Assembly: GCF_030848395.1 (NCBI RefSeq)
Contig: NZ_JAVDBT010000013.1
Location: 62,001-126,000, forward strand
Direction: 5' to 3'
DNA: 64,000 nt
Source: Pseudogemmobacter lacusdianii
Lineage (GTDB): Bacteria; Pseudomonadota; Alphaproteobacteria; Rhodobacterales; Rhodobacteraceae
Position 1 is the stretch's first letter. The number at the start of each line of letters is the position of its first letter. The notes beneath the pieces were generated by a model. It was not told the origin of the DNA. It was given only the letters and a program-made list of their open reading frames with translations, and did no database searches. A program made the translations under genes and the position numbers. Shown one piece after another: positions 43,751-53,330 of this stretch.

Positions 43751-43785
43751 AAAGGGGCGCGTCCGCAAGGTCGCGCCCCTTTTGT
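43751..43785 (+). terminator. Partial terminator between aapJ and aapQ
   Basis: Perfect 9-bp stem AGGGGCGCG / CGCGCCCCT with a 10-nt loop and TTTTGTCTTTT behind. It is placed directly after the binding-protein gene of an ABC operon, where partial termination is common. Confidence 0.75.
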
Positions 43786-43907
43786 CTTTTTCGGGCCTGG
43801 CCCACGCGGGTCGCCGCAAAATTACACGTCCCGTCATCCCGCAGATCGACACGATCTGCCGCATAACCGGCGCCAAAGCCGGACATGACAGGCACAGGGG
43901 GTAAAGA

Positions 43908-45245
43908 ATGACTTTAGCCACGAGCACGCCCCCCGGGGCAGATCGAGACGGCTTTCGCCTTTCGATGCTGATTTACGATACCCGGTTCCGTGCAATCACC
44001 ATCCAAGTGGTGGTCTTGGTTCTGGTGCTGCTTTTGGTCGGTTGGTTGGTGGACAACACCATTCAAAACCTGAATGCCAAAGGCAAAGACATCAACTTCA
44101 GTTTCCTTTGGGTCCGCGCTGGCTATGATATCGAGCAGCAGCTGATCCCCTATACCAACGACAGCACCCACGGCCGCGCCGTCATCATCGGCCTGCTCAA
44201 CACCTTGCTCGTTGCGATTGTCGGCTGTTTCTTCGCCACGATCATCGGCGTGATCGCCGGGGTCTTGCGGCTGTCCAACAACTGGCTCGTCAGCCGGTTG
44301 ATGACCGTCTATGTCGAGGCTTTTCGCAACATCCCGCTGCTTTTGTGGATTGTCGTGATCTTCGTGGTCACCTCCGAGACCCAGCCCGCCCCCAATGAGT
44401 TCAAAGTCACGCAAGCGATGGTCGACAGCTGGCAGGATGATGATCCCGCCAATGATCTAGAGCCTACGGCCTCGAAAATCCTCTTTGGCACCGTCGCCGT
44501 CACCAACCGCGGCAGCTATATGGCCACGCCGATGCTTGACCGTCCCTTGGGCAGCACCGAGATTGGCGGCGTGCCGGTGAATTTCTCGGTGCTTGCGGCC
44601 TTGGCTGTGGTGATCGGCTCAATCTTGGTCAACCGCGCCATGCTGCGCCGGGTCAAGGCTCAGCAAGAGGCCACGGGCGAGCGGCCAACCACATGGTGGA
44701 AATCTCTCTTAATCCTGTTCGGCCCGATCGCGCTTTTGCTGCTGGCGATGGGCTTTCATCTGCAACTCCCGGCCTTTGCTTCCGATGAGAATGGCGTCTC
44801 AAAGGGCTTCAACTTCCAAGGCGGCATTTTGGTGCAGCACAGCTTCACCGCTTTGACTTTGGCCTTGGCGCTTTATACCGGAGCCTTCATCGCCGAGATC
44901 GTTCGCGCCGGTATCCTTGCCATCAGCCGAGGCCAGACCGAGGCCTCCTTCGCCCTTGGCATCCGCCCCGGTCGCACGATGAGTCTCATCATTCTGCCGC
45001 AAGCCTTGCGGGTCATCATCCCGCCGCTGATCTCGCAATATCTCAACCTCACCAAGAACACCTCGCTTGGCATCGCGGTCAGCTACCTTGACCTGCGCGG
45101 CACTCTGGGGGGCATCACGCTCAACCAAACCGGGCGCGAGCTTGAGTGTATGCTCTTGATGATGCTCACCTATCTCATCATCAGCCTCATCATCTCGGGC
45201 CTGATGAACATCTACAACAATGCCGTGAAGCTGAAGGAGCGCTAA
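43908..45245 (+). CDS. aapQ: Acidic amino-acid ABC permease AapQ/BztB
   Basis: 445-residue HisM-type permease. It has an N-terminal helix (ITIQVVVLVLVLLLVGWLV), then the block SFLWVRAGYDIEQQLIPY. A long hydrophilic stretch in the middle (FKVTQAMVDSWQDDDPANDL) splits the permease core, as in AapQ/BztB. The coupling loop is TEASFALGIRPGRTMSLIIL. It partners with AapM/BztC and is followed by it after 1 nt. Confidence 0.94.
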   Translation: MTLATSTPPGADRDGFRLSMLIYDTRFRAITIQVVVLVLVLLLVGWLVDNTIQNLNAKGKDINFSFLWVRAGYDIEQQLIPYTNDSTHGRAVIIGLLNTLLVAIVGCFFATIIGVIAGVLRLSNNWLVSRLMTVYVEAFRNIPLLLWIVVIFVVTSETQPAPNEFKVTQAMVDSWQDDDPANDLEPTASKILFGTVAVTNRGSYMATPMLDRPLGSTEIGGVPVNFSVLAALAVVIGSILVNRAMLRRVKAQQEATGERPTTWWKSLLILFGPIALLLLAMGFHLQLPAFASDENGVSKGFNFQGGILVQHSFTALTLALALYTGAFIAEIVRAGILAISRGQTEASFALGIRPGRTMSLIILPQALRVIIPPLISQYLNLTKNTSLGIAVSYLDLRGTLGGITLNQTGRELECMLLMMLTYLIISLIISGLMNIYNNAVKLKER

Positions 45246-45246
45246 G

Positions 45247-47043
45247 ATGTCCAACAGTTTCGTCCGCACTGAAATGCTCGCTGCACAAGAGCCGCCTCTG
45301 GGCCAGAAAGGCGCGGTGAAATGGCTGCGCGAGAACCTTTTCTCGGGTCCCGTGAACACCATCCTGACCCTGCTGGGGCTTTTCGTGATCTTCTGGCTCG
45401 TCGCCCGCGCCGCGCCTTGGTGGTGGAATGGCGTCTGGGATGCCACCAGCCTTGGCGAGTGTCGCCAGATCGTCGCCGCCAACGGCGCTGAAAGCGGGGC
45501 TTGCTGGGCGGTGATCCGCGCTCGCTGGCACCAATATATCTTCGGCTTCTACCCATCAGAGCTTTACTGGCGCCCGGTCTTGGCCGCTGGCCTTTTGATG
45601 GTGGCGCTGGCCCCGGTGCTCTTTTGGAATGACCGCAAAGCCGCGATCATGGCCGGCATCTCCGGCGCGCTCACCCTGATTGCGATGCTGTTTCTTGGCA
45701 CCGCGACCGCCCCGCTTTTGGTCTCGGCCGTGCTTTTGGTCGGGCTCTTTGCGCTGGCTTGGAGCCGGCCGAAGCTTTTGATCTGGGTGACGCTCAGCTA
45801 TCCTTTCGCCTCGCTCTTTCTGCTCTGGGGCGGCTCGGTCTGGCTTTACCTCTCCGCCATGCTGGCCGCAGCCGTGGGCGTTGGCTTTGGCCTCCTTTAC
45901 AGCCGGCTCAAAGACTCCACCGGCAATCTGGTCTACGCCCTCCTGACCGCGCTGGGTGCGGCGGTGGTGGCGGCCGCCTTGCTGCATTACCTCAACGCCG
46001 TCAGCGCCGACTTCCTGACCAAGATCTCCGCCGCCAACAGCTTCTACCCAGGCTGGGGCGCCGAGAGCGGCATCCTCGTGAAACTCCTCGGAGCCATAGT
46101 CTCGGCTGTGGTCTGGGTGATCTCGATGCTGGTCTGGGCCATGGTTGCGGTGATGCGCGCGATCAGCGCCACGCTCGACCTGAACCTTGGGATGATCTTT
46201 GGCGGCACCTTGGCAAGCTTCCTTGGCCTGGGCGCCATACTTGCGGGCCTCGGCACCTTCCGCGCCGCCCGCAGCCGCGCCGCCGGGCTTGGCATCTTGG
46301 GTGGGCTTCTCGCCTTGGGCGCTTATTTCGTGATCCTGCACCCCTTGGTCACCGCCCAACTGGACCAGAGTCTTCCCCTTGGCCTCACCAAAGTCAGCTC
46401 TGACCAATTCGGCGGCTTCCTTTTGGCCATCGTCATCGGCGTCAGCGCCATCGCCGCCTCGCTGCCCTTGGGCATCATCCTCGCCCTCGGCCGCCGCTCT
46501 GACATGTTCCTCGTCAAAACCCTCTCCGTCGGGTTTATCGAGTTCATCCGAGGCGTGCCGCTCATCACCCTTCTCTTCACCGCCTCGCTGCTTTTGGCTT
46601 ACTTCCTGCCGCCCGGCACCAATTTCGACCTGATCCTGCGGGTGATCATCCTCGCCTCGCTCTTCGCCTCGGCCTATATCGCCGAGGTGGTGCGGGGCGG
46701 TCTTGCCGCTCTCCCCCGTGGCCAATATGAGGCCGCCGATGCGCTTGGCCTTGATTATTGGCAAGCGCAGCGGCTGATCATCATGCCACAAGCGTTGAAG
46801 ATCTCGATCCCGGGCATCGTCTCGACCTTCATCGGGCTTTTCAAAGACACCACTCTGGTCTCTTTCGTGGGCCTGCTCGACCCGCTGCGCGGTGTCACCC
46901 AAATCGTACGCGCCGATATCAATTGGAAGGGCATCTATTGGGAGCCCTATATCTTCGTCGGCGCCATCTTCTTCATCATCTGCTTCGGCATGTCCCGATA
47001 CTCGATGTATCTGGAGCGCAAGCTGAAGACCGACCACCGTTAA
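45247..47043 (+). CDS. aapM: Acidic amino-acid ABC permease AapM/BztC, enlarged
   Basis: 598 residues, against roughly 380-435 for the AapM/BztC proteins I know. The N-terminus (WLRENLFSGPVNTILTLLGL) and the C-terminal permease core are normal. The core (about 395-598) includes EFIRGVPLITLLF, coupling loop YEAADALGLDYWQAQRLIIM and SFVGLLDPLRGVTQIVR. The extra length lies between about residues 110 and 370. It is strongly hydrophobic, with some eight or nine helices, and holds one short polar loop (DFLTKISAANSFYPGWG). Reading frame and codon use are continuous, so this is not a frameshift. Confidence 0.93.
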   Translation: MSNSFVRTEMLAAQEPPLGQKGAVKWLRENLFSGPVNTILTLLGLFVIFWLVARAAPWWWNGVWDATSLGECRQIVAANGAESGACWAVIRARWHQYIFGFYPSELYWRPVLAAGLLMVALAPVLFWNDRKAAIMAGISGALTLIAMLFLGTATAPLLVSAVLLVGLFALAWSRPKLLIWVTLSYPFASLFLLWGGSVWLYLSAMLAAAVGVGFGLLYSRLKDSTGNLVYALLTALGAAVVAAALLHYLNAVSADFLTKISAANSFYPGWGAESGILVKLLGAIVSAVVWVISMLVWAMVAVMRAISATLDLNLGMIFGGTLASFLGLGAILAGLGTFRAARSRAAGLGILGGLLALGAYFVILHPLVTAQLDQSLPLGLTKVSSDQFGGFLLAIVIGVSAIAASLPLGIILALGRRSDMFLVKTLSVGFIEFIRGVPLITLLFTASLLLAYFLPPGTNFDLILRVIILASLFASAYIAEVVRGGLAALPRGQYEAADALGLDYWQAQRLIIMPQALKISIPGIVSTFIGLFKDTTLVSFVGLLDPLRGVTQIVRADINWKGIYWEPYIFVGAIFFIICFGMSRYSMYLERKLKTDHR

Positions 47044-47055
47044 AGGAGCCCCCAT

Positions 47056-47826
47056 ATGACCAGTGCTAACGCCAAACTTCAGGTCTCCGACGAGGTCGCG
47101 GTCGAGATCCGCAATATGAACAAATGGTATGGCAGCTTTCATGTGCTGCGCGATATCGACATGACCGTGAACCGGGGCGAACGGATCGTGATCTGCGGCC
47201 CCTCTGGCTCGGGCAAATCCACCCTGATCCGCTGCATCAACCGGCTTGAGGAACACCAATCTGGCCAGATCATCGTCGACGGGACCGAGCTGACCTCGGA
47301 CCTCAAGAACATCGACAAGGTCCGGTCCGAGGTTGGCATGGTGTTCCAACACTTCAACCTCTTCCCGCATCTCACCATCCTCGAGAACCTCACCCTCGCC
47401 CCGATCTGGGTCCGCAAAGTCCCGAAGAAAGAGGCGGAAGAGGTGGCAATGCACTACCTGCGCAAGGTGAAAATCCCCGAGCAGGCCAACAAATACCCCG
47501 GCCAGCTTTCCGGCGGCCAACAACAGCGCGTCGCCATCGCGCGCTCGCTGTGCATGAAACCCCGCATCATGCTCTTTGATGAGCCGACCTCGGCGCTTGA
47601 CCCCGAGATGATCAAAGAGGTGCTCGACACGATGATCGAGTTGGCCGAAGAAGGCATGACCATGCTCTGCGTCACCCATGAGATGGGCTTTGCCCAAGCC
47701 GTCGCCAACCGGGTGATCTTCATGGACCAAGGCCAAATCGTCGAGCAGAACGAGCCGAAAGAGTTCTTCTCGAACCCGCAAAGCGAGCGCACCAAACTCT
47801 TCCTCAGCCAGATCTTGGGGCATTGA
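47056..47826 (+). CDS. aapP: Acidic amino-acid ABC ATPase AapP/BztD
   Basis: 256-residue ATPase energising the AapQM permease. Walker A is GPSGSGKST (48-56), signature [15 protein letters not shown], and Walker [16 protein letters not shown]. The start has AAAGGAG upstream. It closes the aapJQMP operon and is followed by a bidirectional terminator. Confidence 0.96.
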   Translation: MTSANAKLQVSDEVAVEIRNMNKWYGSFHVLRDIDMTVNRGERIVICGPSGSGKSTLIRCINRLEEHQSGQIIVDGTELTSDLKNIDKVRSEVGMVFQHFNLFPHLTILENLTLAPIWVRKVPKKEAEEVAMHYLRKVKIPEQANKYPGQLSGGQQQRVAIARSLCMKPRIMLFDEPTSALDPEMIKEVLDTMIELAEEGMTMLCVTHEMGFAQAVANRVIFMDQGQIVEQNEPKEFFSNPQSERTKLFLSQILGH

Positions 47827-47847
47827 ACCCAAGACAGCCACGGAAGC

Positions 47848-47875
47848 AAAAAGGGGCGCTCAGCGCCCCTTTTTC
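47848..47875. terminator. Bidirectional terminator between aapP and the SixA-like gene
   Basis: AAAGGGGCGCT / AGCGCCCCTTT with a one-base loop centre (effectively a 3-5-nt loop), an A-run before and a T-run after. It serves the two convergent operons. Confidence 0.85.
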
Positions 47876-47890
47876 ATCTTTTGAAGGCGT

Positions 47891-48394
47891 TCAAGCCGCC
47901 AATTCCCTTGGCACCACAAAGTCCAAGGTCACGGCCTGGCCAAAGCCCACTTCGGCCCAATCCTCGATGCCAAACTCCACCACCAGCGTCGCCCCGGTGG
48001 GATAGCGGCGGAAATCGGGGCTGATCGGGGTTTTCGACACCAACCGATGCGCAAATTCCGCGATGCCGGGGTTATGGCCGATCATCATCACGCAATCGGC
48101 TTTGGCTTGGCGCAGCACAGCCATCATCACATCCGGCCCCGCATGGTAAAGCGAGGGCTTCAGCTCCAGCACCGGCGCGCCGGGCAAGGCCGGCGCCACG
48201 CCAGAAAAGGTGTTGCGGGTGCGCAAAGCATCCGAGCAGAGCACCTCCTCAGGCACATAGCCCCGGCTCGCGAGCCACTGCCCCAGATCGGCCGCCGCCG
48301 CTTTGCCGCGCGCGTTCAAGGGCCGGTCGTGGTCCGCCATCAGCGGATCGTCCCAGCTGGATTTGGCATGTCGAGTGAGGATCAAGCGCTTCAT
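47891..48394 (-). CDS. SixA-like histidine phosphatase
   Basis: 167-residue histidine phosphatase fold. The catalytic motif is LTRHAKSSW, with His10, and GHNP near the middle supplies the second His. SixA removes phosphate from histidine in phosphotransfer proteins; small-molecule targets are also possible. The ATG at 48394 overlaps the stop of the ferredoxin gene (ATGA); the longer frame is a read-through of that gene's region. Confidence 0.88.
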   Translation of the reverse strand: MKRLILTRHAKSSWDDPLMADHDRPLNARGKAAAADLGQWLASRGYVPEEVLCSDALRTRNTFSGVAPALPGAPVLELKPSLYHAGPDVMMAVLRQAKADCVMMIGHNPGIAEFAHRLVSKTPISPDFRRYPTGATLVVEFGIEDWAEVGFGQAVTLDFVVPRELAA

Positions 48395-49056
48395 TGGTGG
48401 AACTGCCCCATGTGATAGGCCGACTGTTCCGCCATCCTTGCATGGCCCCTGCTCACCGGGCAAGCGCGGCGCACAAGGCAACCGCCGGAAAGACACGCCT
48501 GCCCCGCCTCGTCCAGCCAAGCATGACAGCGCGGCACGTCATAGCCCGCGCCGGTCAGCGCCCCCGCCGGGCAAGCGCTCAGGCACGGCTTCTCAATGCA
48601 GCTGTCACAGGGTTTTGCGGCCTGCGGGAACTCCAGCGGCACCTTCAGCGCCAAAGCGCCCCGGTAGCTCACCCAAAGCCCTTGGCTCTCATGCACCAAG
48701 AGATGCACCGGGCTGTCCCAGCACCGGCCCGAGCGCAAAGCCCATTGGTAGAACGGGTGATAGGGCGGGCCGCCAAAGGGGAAATAGGCCTTGCCGCCCA
48801 GATCGCAGGCCAGCCGCCCGATCACCCGACGCGACCAGCGGTCCATCGGATTGGGCTGGCTGTCCTGCCATTCGGCGGAAGTTTTGAACGTGGGCCAGAA
48901 CCCCGGCTGACGCGGGCCAATCATCACCAATGCGCGGGTGCCTGTGGGCAGCGTCTCATCCTCGCCCTCGACCGCAAAGCCGCCCATCACCTCAAGGCAA
49001 TGCGGCGCCAAAAGCTGATCCAAACGCTCCAGCGTCAAAGGCGATTCGGAATCCAT
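48391..49056 (-). CDS. 4Fe-4S ferredoxin-type protein, QueG-like C-terminal part
   Basis: 221 residues with Cys150, 153, 158 and 162 (C-x2-C-x4-C-x3-CP) and further cysteines at 188, 193 and 199. This arrangement resembles the two-cluster ferredoxin module of epoxyqueuosine and corrinoid reductases. The N-terminal 140 residues lack a clear cofactor site that I recognise. The exact role is unknown. It is in an operon with the SixA-like gene, and an array of phased 11-bp repeats lies 36 nt ahead of its ATG. Confidence 0.75.
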   Translation of the reverse strand: MDSESPLTLERLDQLLAPHCLEVMGGFAVEGEDETLPTGTRALVMIGPRQPGFWPTFKTSAEWQDSQPNPMDRWSRRVIGRLACDLGGKAYFPFGGPPYHPFYQWALRSGRCWDSPVHLLVHESQGLWVSYRGALALKVPLEFPQAAKPCDSCIEKPCLSACPAGALTGAGYDVPRCHAWLDEAGQACLSGGCLVRRACPVSRGHARMAEQSAYHMGQFHQ

Positions 49057-49092
49057 AGTTAACGCAAAGCTCCTACGCGGCAGGTCATGACC

Positions 49093-49136
49093 AAAGCCAT
49101 ACGTAAGCCATACCTAAAACAGACGTTGCCCATACC
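49093..49136 (-). repeat. Four 11-bp helically phased direct repeats upstream of the ferredoxin gene
   Basis: On the minus strand four abutting units start at 49136, 49125, 49114 and 49103. Their cores are GGTATGG, CGTCTGT, GGTATGG and CGTATGG. The third unit, GGTATGGCTTA, is identical to the third unit of the array at 7313-7367. Over four units about 35 of 44 bases match that array. It lies 36 nt ahead of the ferredoxin gene. Confidence 0.85.
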
Positions 49137-49183
49137 TCGAATTCCGGCTTTGGCGCGCCGATTAACGACGCGCCCGCAAGCAC

Positions 49184-50083
49184 TTAGCTCGCAGACCGAG
49201 GCGTTACCCGCGGCGTGGTCGACCGGATCTGCGACCCCGCCCCGTGATCGGTGAACAGCTCCAAGAGCGCCGCATTCGGCACCTTGCCGTCAAGGATGGT
49301 CACAGCCCGCGTGCCCTGCTCGATCGCCGTCAAAGCGGTCTCGGTTTTGGGGATCATCCCGCCCGAAATCACGCCCTCAGCCGTCATCTTGCGGATCTCT
49401 TCCGGGGTGATCTGGGTCATCACCTGACCTTCGGCATTCTTCACGCCCGGCACATCGGTCATCAGAAGCAAACGGTCCGCTTTCAACGCGCCCGCAATGG
49501 CACCTGCGGCGGTATCGCCGTTCACGTTGAAGGTCTCGTTATCCTTCATGCCGGTGCCAACCGGGGCAATAACCGGAATGATTCCAGCCATATAGAGATC
49601 GCGCAGCACCTGCACATTCATCTCGACCGGACGGCCCACGAAGCCCAGCTCCGGGTCATCCGCCTCGCAGACCATCAGGTCATCATCCTTGCCCGAGATG
49701 CCCACAGCCCGGCCACCGGCATCCATAATCGCCTGCACGATGCGCTTATTCACAAGGCCCGAAAGGATCATCTCGACCACTTCGACCGTGGCCTTATCGG
49801 TCACCCTTTTGCCGCGCACGAATTCGGATTTGATGCCCAGTTTCGACAGCATCTCATTGATCATCGGCCCGCCGCCATGCACCACCACGGGATGCACGCC
49901 AACTTGGCGCATCAAGACGATGTCGCGGGCAAATTCGGCCATCGCCGCATCATCGCCCATCGCGTTGCCGCCGAATTTCACGACCACCACGGCCCCGCTA
50001 AACCGTTGAAGATACGGCAAAGCTTCCGACAACATCTTCGCTGTGTTCTGTGCGTCCTGCATGGTCAACATCTGCTGTTTCAT
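49184..50083 (-). CDS. argB: Acetylglutamate kinase
   Basis: Second step of arginine synthesis: phosphorylation of N-acetylglutamate. The 299-residue protein has [16 protein letters not shown], then [36 protein letters not shown] and the C-terminal [18 protein letters not shown]. The ATG at 50083 has GGAGG about 6 nt upstream; the frame to 50188 is unsupported. It is divergent from the SDR gene at 50200. Confidence 0.96.
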   Translation of the reverse strand: MKQQMLTMQDAQNTAKMLSEALPYLQRFSGAVVVVKFGGNAMGDDAAMAEFARDIVLMRQVGVHPVVVHGGGPMINEMLSKLGIKSEFVRGKRVTDKATVEVVEMILSGLVNKRIVQAIMDAGGRAVGISGKDDDLMVCEADDPELGFVGRPVEMNVQVLRDLYMAGIIPVIAPVGTGMKDNETFNVNGDTAAGAIAGALKADRLLLMTDVPGVKNAEGQVMTQITPEEIRKMTAEGVISGGMIPKTETALTAIEQGTRAVTILDGKVPNAALLELFTDHGAGSQIRSTTPRVTPRSAS

Positions 50084-50199
50084 GGGGGGCCTCCAGTCTT
50101 TAAAACCGCATAAGACTTTTGCCGCCCCCTGCCAAGACAAACTGCCGCACCTTGCCATTGCCCGCCAGAAGCTTAGCTTGCGCGCCAAAGGAGCCCGAC

Positions 50200-50943
50200 A
50201 TGGCTGATGAGACCTCTGAGCGTAAAATCCTCGTCCTAACCGGCGCCTCCCGCGGCATCGGCCACGCCACCGTGAAGCGCTTCAGCGCCGAAGGCTGGCG
50301 CGTCCTCACTTGCTCGCGCGAACCCATCGACCCGCGCTGCCCCTGGCCCGATGCCGAGGCGAACCATATCCAACTGGATCTGGCTGATCCAAACAAGACC
50401 ATTGCGGCGATTGAGACGATCAAGTCCAAGATCAATGGCAAGGTCCATGCGCTTGTAAACAATGCTGGAATCAGCCCCAAAGGCCCCGGCGGCGCACGGC
50501 TCACCACGCTCGACACCGACCTGCGCACCTGGGGCCATGTCTTCCATGTGAACTTCTTCGCCAGCGTGATCTTGGCCCGTGGGCTGCAAGAAGAACTCGC
50601 CGCAGCCAAGGGCAGCGTGGTCAATGTCACCTCGATCGCAGGCTCACGCGTGCATCCCTTTGCCGGGGCGGCCTATGCCACCTCAAAGGCGGCTCTGGCG
50701 GCTTTGACCCGCGAAATGGCGCATGATTTCGGGCCCTTGGGTGTACGCGTCAATGCCATCGCCCCCGGCGAGGTCGAAACCTCGATCCTTTCCCCCGGCA
50801 CGGATAAGATCGTGGAAAAGCTGCCGATGCAGCGGCTTGGCCAGCCCAAAGAGGTGGCTGACGTGATCTGGTTCCTCTGCTCAGAGCAATCGAGTTACAT
50901 CTCGGGCGCCGAGATCGAGGTGAACGGCGCCCAACACGTCTAA
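50200..50943 (+). CDS. Short-chain dehydrogenase/reductase
   Basis: 247-residue classical SDR. The cofactor motif is [14 protein letters not shown] is intact ([11 protein letters not shown]), Ser is in VTSIAG and the Tyr-x3-Lys is YATSK. The Cys-Ser-Arg after beta-strand 2 (LTCSREPID) suggests NADP(H). The closing [20 protein letters not shown] is FabG-like. The substrate is unknown. AAAGGAG precedes the ATG. It is convergent with the MFS gene. Confidence 0.9.
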   Translation: MADETSERKILVLTGASRGIGHATVKRFSAEGWRVLTCSREPIDPRCPWPDAEANHIQLDLADPNKTIAAIETIKSKINGKVHALVNNAGISPKGPGGARLTTLDTDLRTWGHVFHVNFFASVILARGLQEELAAAKGSVVNVTSIAGSRVHPFAGAAYATSKAALAALTREMAHDFGPLGVRVNAIAPGEVETSILSPGTDKIVEKLPMQRLGQPKEVADVIWFLCSEQSSYISGAEIEVNGAQHV

Positions 50944-50956
50944 CCTTCCGGCTCGC

Positions 50957-52600
50957 TTAGGGAATCTGCGGATCATCTTTCGGCAAAAGCGGCAGATCAT
51001 CGGTCAGCGGCACGGTCTGCCGCTCGATCATCCGGTGCACCTGCGGCCTATCGGGGCCACGGTGCAGCGCCAGCATCTGGTCGAAATTCAGCGCATCCGT
51101 CGCGGTGCGCCGCTGATTGTGCCGCAAGTATTCGGTCCATGTCGCAACGTGATAGCTTTCGACCCAGATGTCGGGCTTTTCCAGATCACGCAGCAAGGCC
51201 CATTGCCGCGCGCCATCCCGCCGCCGGATCGCCCTCAGCTCAGACATCAAGCGCAGGAAGGCGTTGGTGTGCTCGGCCGGAATATCCCAATCTATCATGA
51301 CCATAATCGGCCCCGAGTTGGCCTTCAGGTCCAGCCGCAAGGCGGGTGTGTTGAAGCGATTGGCCGGGTCTAGATTTACGTCATTCAGATCCGGCATAGG
51401 CCGGATAATCCCCAGCGCCGCCCCCAAAACCAACAGCACAGCAGAACCAATCAGCGCCGCCTGAATCGAGACGTGATCGGCGACAAAGCCCCAAGCCCAA
51501 GCGCCCAAAGCCATGCCGCCAAAGGCCATCGTCTGGTAGATCGCTAAGGCGCGCCCCACCACCCAACGCGGCGTTGCGAGCTGGGTAGAGACGTTGAAAT
51601 TCGACAGCGTGAGCACCCAAGCCGCGCCGCAAATCATCAGCCCCGGCACCGCTGTTAGAACCGAATGGGCCATGGACAGGGCCACGCTGCCAAGCGCAAA
51701 GCTGAGAAAGCCGCCCGCGACGATGGTCTCGATGCTCACCTTGCGGCGCAGTAAGCCGCTGAAAAACGCTCCAAAAATCGCACCAAAGCCGAAAAGGCCC
51801 AACATGGTGCCAAAGGTGATCGCGCCGCCGTCCACTTGGTCGCGCGCGACCAAGGGCAGCAGCGCCATCACCGCCACCGCCGCAATACCGAAGACGAAGG
51901 CCCGCAGCATCACCCGCGAGAGGTTCGGCGATAGGCTGACGTAGCGCAGCCCGGAAAAGATCGCGCGACCCAGTTTTTCAGCCGGAAGGCTGCGCTCTTC
52001 AATCGGGCTTTGCCAATGATAAAGCGCATAGATCACGGCCAAATAGCTGATCGCATTCAGCCCGAAGGCCACTGCCGCCCCCATGCTGGCCACAATCAGC
52101 CCGCCCAAAGCCGGCCCGACCGAGCGCATCAGGTTGAAGCTCATCGAATTAAGGGTAATGGCCGCGGGCAGATCCTCACGCGGGACCAGATCGCGCATCG
52201 AGGCCTGCCATGAGGGCAGATGCAGCGCCGCGCCTAGCCCCAATAGGAAGGTGAAGCACAACAGCGTCCAAGGGCCGAGCAGGTCCATCCAAGCCGCCAC
52301 CGCCAGCGCCGCCGAGATGATGAACATGAAGGCTTGCGCGACCAGCATCACGCGGCGGCGATCGAAATTGTCGGCGATCGCCCCCGCCGCCACCGCCAGC
52401 ACCATGATCGGCAAGGTGGTCGAGGCCTGCACCAAGGCCACCATCGAGGCCGAGGGCGACAGCTCGGCCATCTTCCAAGCCGCGCCAACCCCTTGAATCA
52501 ATGAGCCAAGATTGGCGACCAGCGTTGCGGTCCAGATCAGCCGAAAGCTAGGGTGCCGCAGCGGCGAAAGCGGCGAGGATGAAGCAGTGTCAGCAGGCAT
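50957..52600 (-). CDS. MFS transporter with C-terminal soluble domain (MFS_3/EntS-like)
   Basis: 547 residues. About 400 residues in 12 helices begin FRLIWTATLVANLGSLIQGV and include the loop DNFDRRRVMLVAQAF. A soluble C-terminal part of about 130 residues follows, with MVMIDWDIPAEHTNAFLRLM and ESYHVATWTEYLRHNQRRT, which looks like a dimeric alpha/beta-barrel (antibiotic monooxygenase-like) fold. This architecture is standard in the MFS_3 family. It is probably an exporter; the substrate is unknown. Confidence 0.87.
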   Translation of the reverse strand: MPADTASSSPLSPLRHPSFRLIWTATLVANLGSLIQGVGAAWKMAELSPSASMVALVQASTTLPIMVLAVAAGAIADNFDRRRVMLVAQAFMFIISAALAVAAWMDLLGPWTLLCFTFLLGLGAALHLPSWQASMRDLVPREDLPAAITLNSMSFNLMRSVGPALGGLIVASMGAAVAFGLNAISYLAVIYALYHWQSPIEERSLPAEKLGRAIFSGLRYVSLSPNLSRVMLRAFVFGIAAVAVMALLPLVARDQVDGGAITFGTMLGLFGFGAIFGAFFSGLLRRKVSIETIVAGGFLSFALGSVALSMAHSVLTAVPGLMICGAAWVLTLSNFNVSTQLATPRWVVGRALAIYQTMAFGGMALGAWAWGFVADHVSIQAALIGSAVLLVLGAALGIIRPMPDLNDVNLDPANRFNTPALRLDLKANSGPIMVMIDWDIPAEHTNAFLRLMSELRAIRRRDGARQWALLRDLEKPDIWVESYHVATWTEYLRHNQRRTATDALNFDQMLALHRGPDRPQVHRMIERQTVPLTDDLPLLPKDDPQIP

Positions 52601-52679
52601 GGCGGCTCCTTGCCGCGCGATATTGCCGCAAGGACCGCGCCGGGGCCAGAGCGAAGCGGCCCTGCCCCACAGCTTTCCG

Positions 52680-53330
52680 CTATTTCAGCGTCGCGATGAT
52701 CGCGCGCAGGGTCTCAAGCCCCACGCCTTTCTCAGAGCTGGTGACCACGAGCTCAGGATAGGCCGCCGGGTGTTTTTGCAGCACGCCCATCACTTGAGCG
52801 ATATTCGCCTCAAGCACCGCCGCACTGATCTTATCAGACTTGGTCATCACCACCTGGAAGGTCACGGCAGCGCGGTCCAAGAGCGACATGATCTCTTCAT
52901 CGACGGGCTTGGCACCGTGGCGGCTGTCGATCAACACGAAAGCGCGGCGCAGGGTCGAGCGGCCTTGCAGATATTGCTTCAGCAAAGCCTGCCATTGACG
53001 CACAACGGCCACCGGGGCTTCGGCAAAGCCATAGCCCGGAAGGTCAACGAGGAAGGCTTTTTCGCCCACGGCAAAATAGTTGATCTCTTGGGTCCGGCCC
53101 GGGGTGTTCGAAGCGCGGGCCAAGTTTTTACGGCCGGTCAAGGCATTGATCAGACTAGATTTACCCACGTTTGAACGCCCGGCAAAGCAGATCTCGACAC
53201 GGTCTGCCGGCGGCAGCCCCTCCATCTTGACGACGCCTTTGACGAAATCCACGGGACCGGCGAACAGAAGCCGCCCGGTCTCGCGGTCTTCATCGGTGGG
53301 CTCGGGCACCAGAGTGAAATTCATCGTCAT
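52680..53330 (-). CDS. engB: Ribosome biogenesis GTPase YihA/EngB
   Basis: 216-residue GTPase for 50S assembly and division. G1 is GRSNVGKSS (51-59), G2 region GRTQEINYF, G3 DLPGYGFA and G4 TKSDK. The ATG overlaps the MOSC stop (ATGA). It is part of the yidC-MOSC-engB operon. Confidence 0.95.
   Translation of the reverse strand: MTMNFTLVPEPTDEDRETGRLLFAGPVDFVKGVVKMEGLPPADRVEICFAGRSNVGKSSLINALTGRKNLARASNTPGRTQEINYFAVGEKAFLVDLPGYGFAEAPVAVVRQWQALLKQYLQGRSTLRRAFVLIDSRHGAKPVDEEIMSLLDRAAVTFQVVMTKSDKISAAVLEANIAQVMGVLQKHPAAYPELVVTSSEKGVGLETLRAIIATLK

Noticed and set aside
45556-47841. 761-codon minus-strand frame across aapM and aapP
   Set aside because: It is a mirror of high-GC coding sequence on the plus strand, rich in Asp, Gly and His, with no recognisable domain. 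The plus-strand genes are certain.
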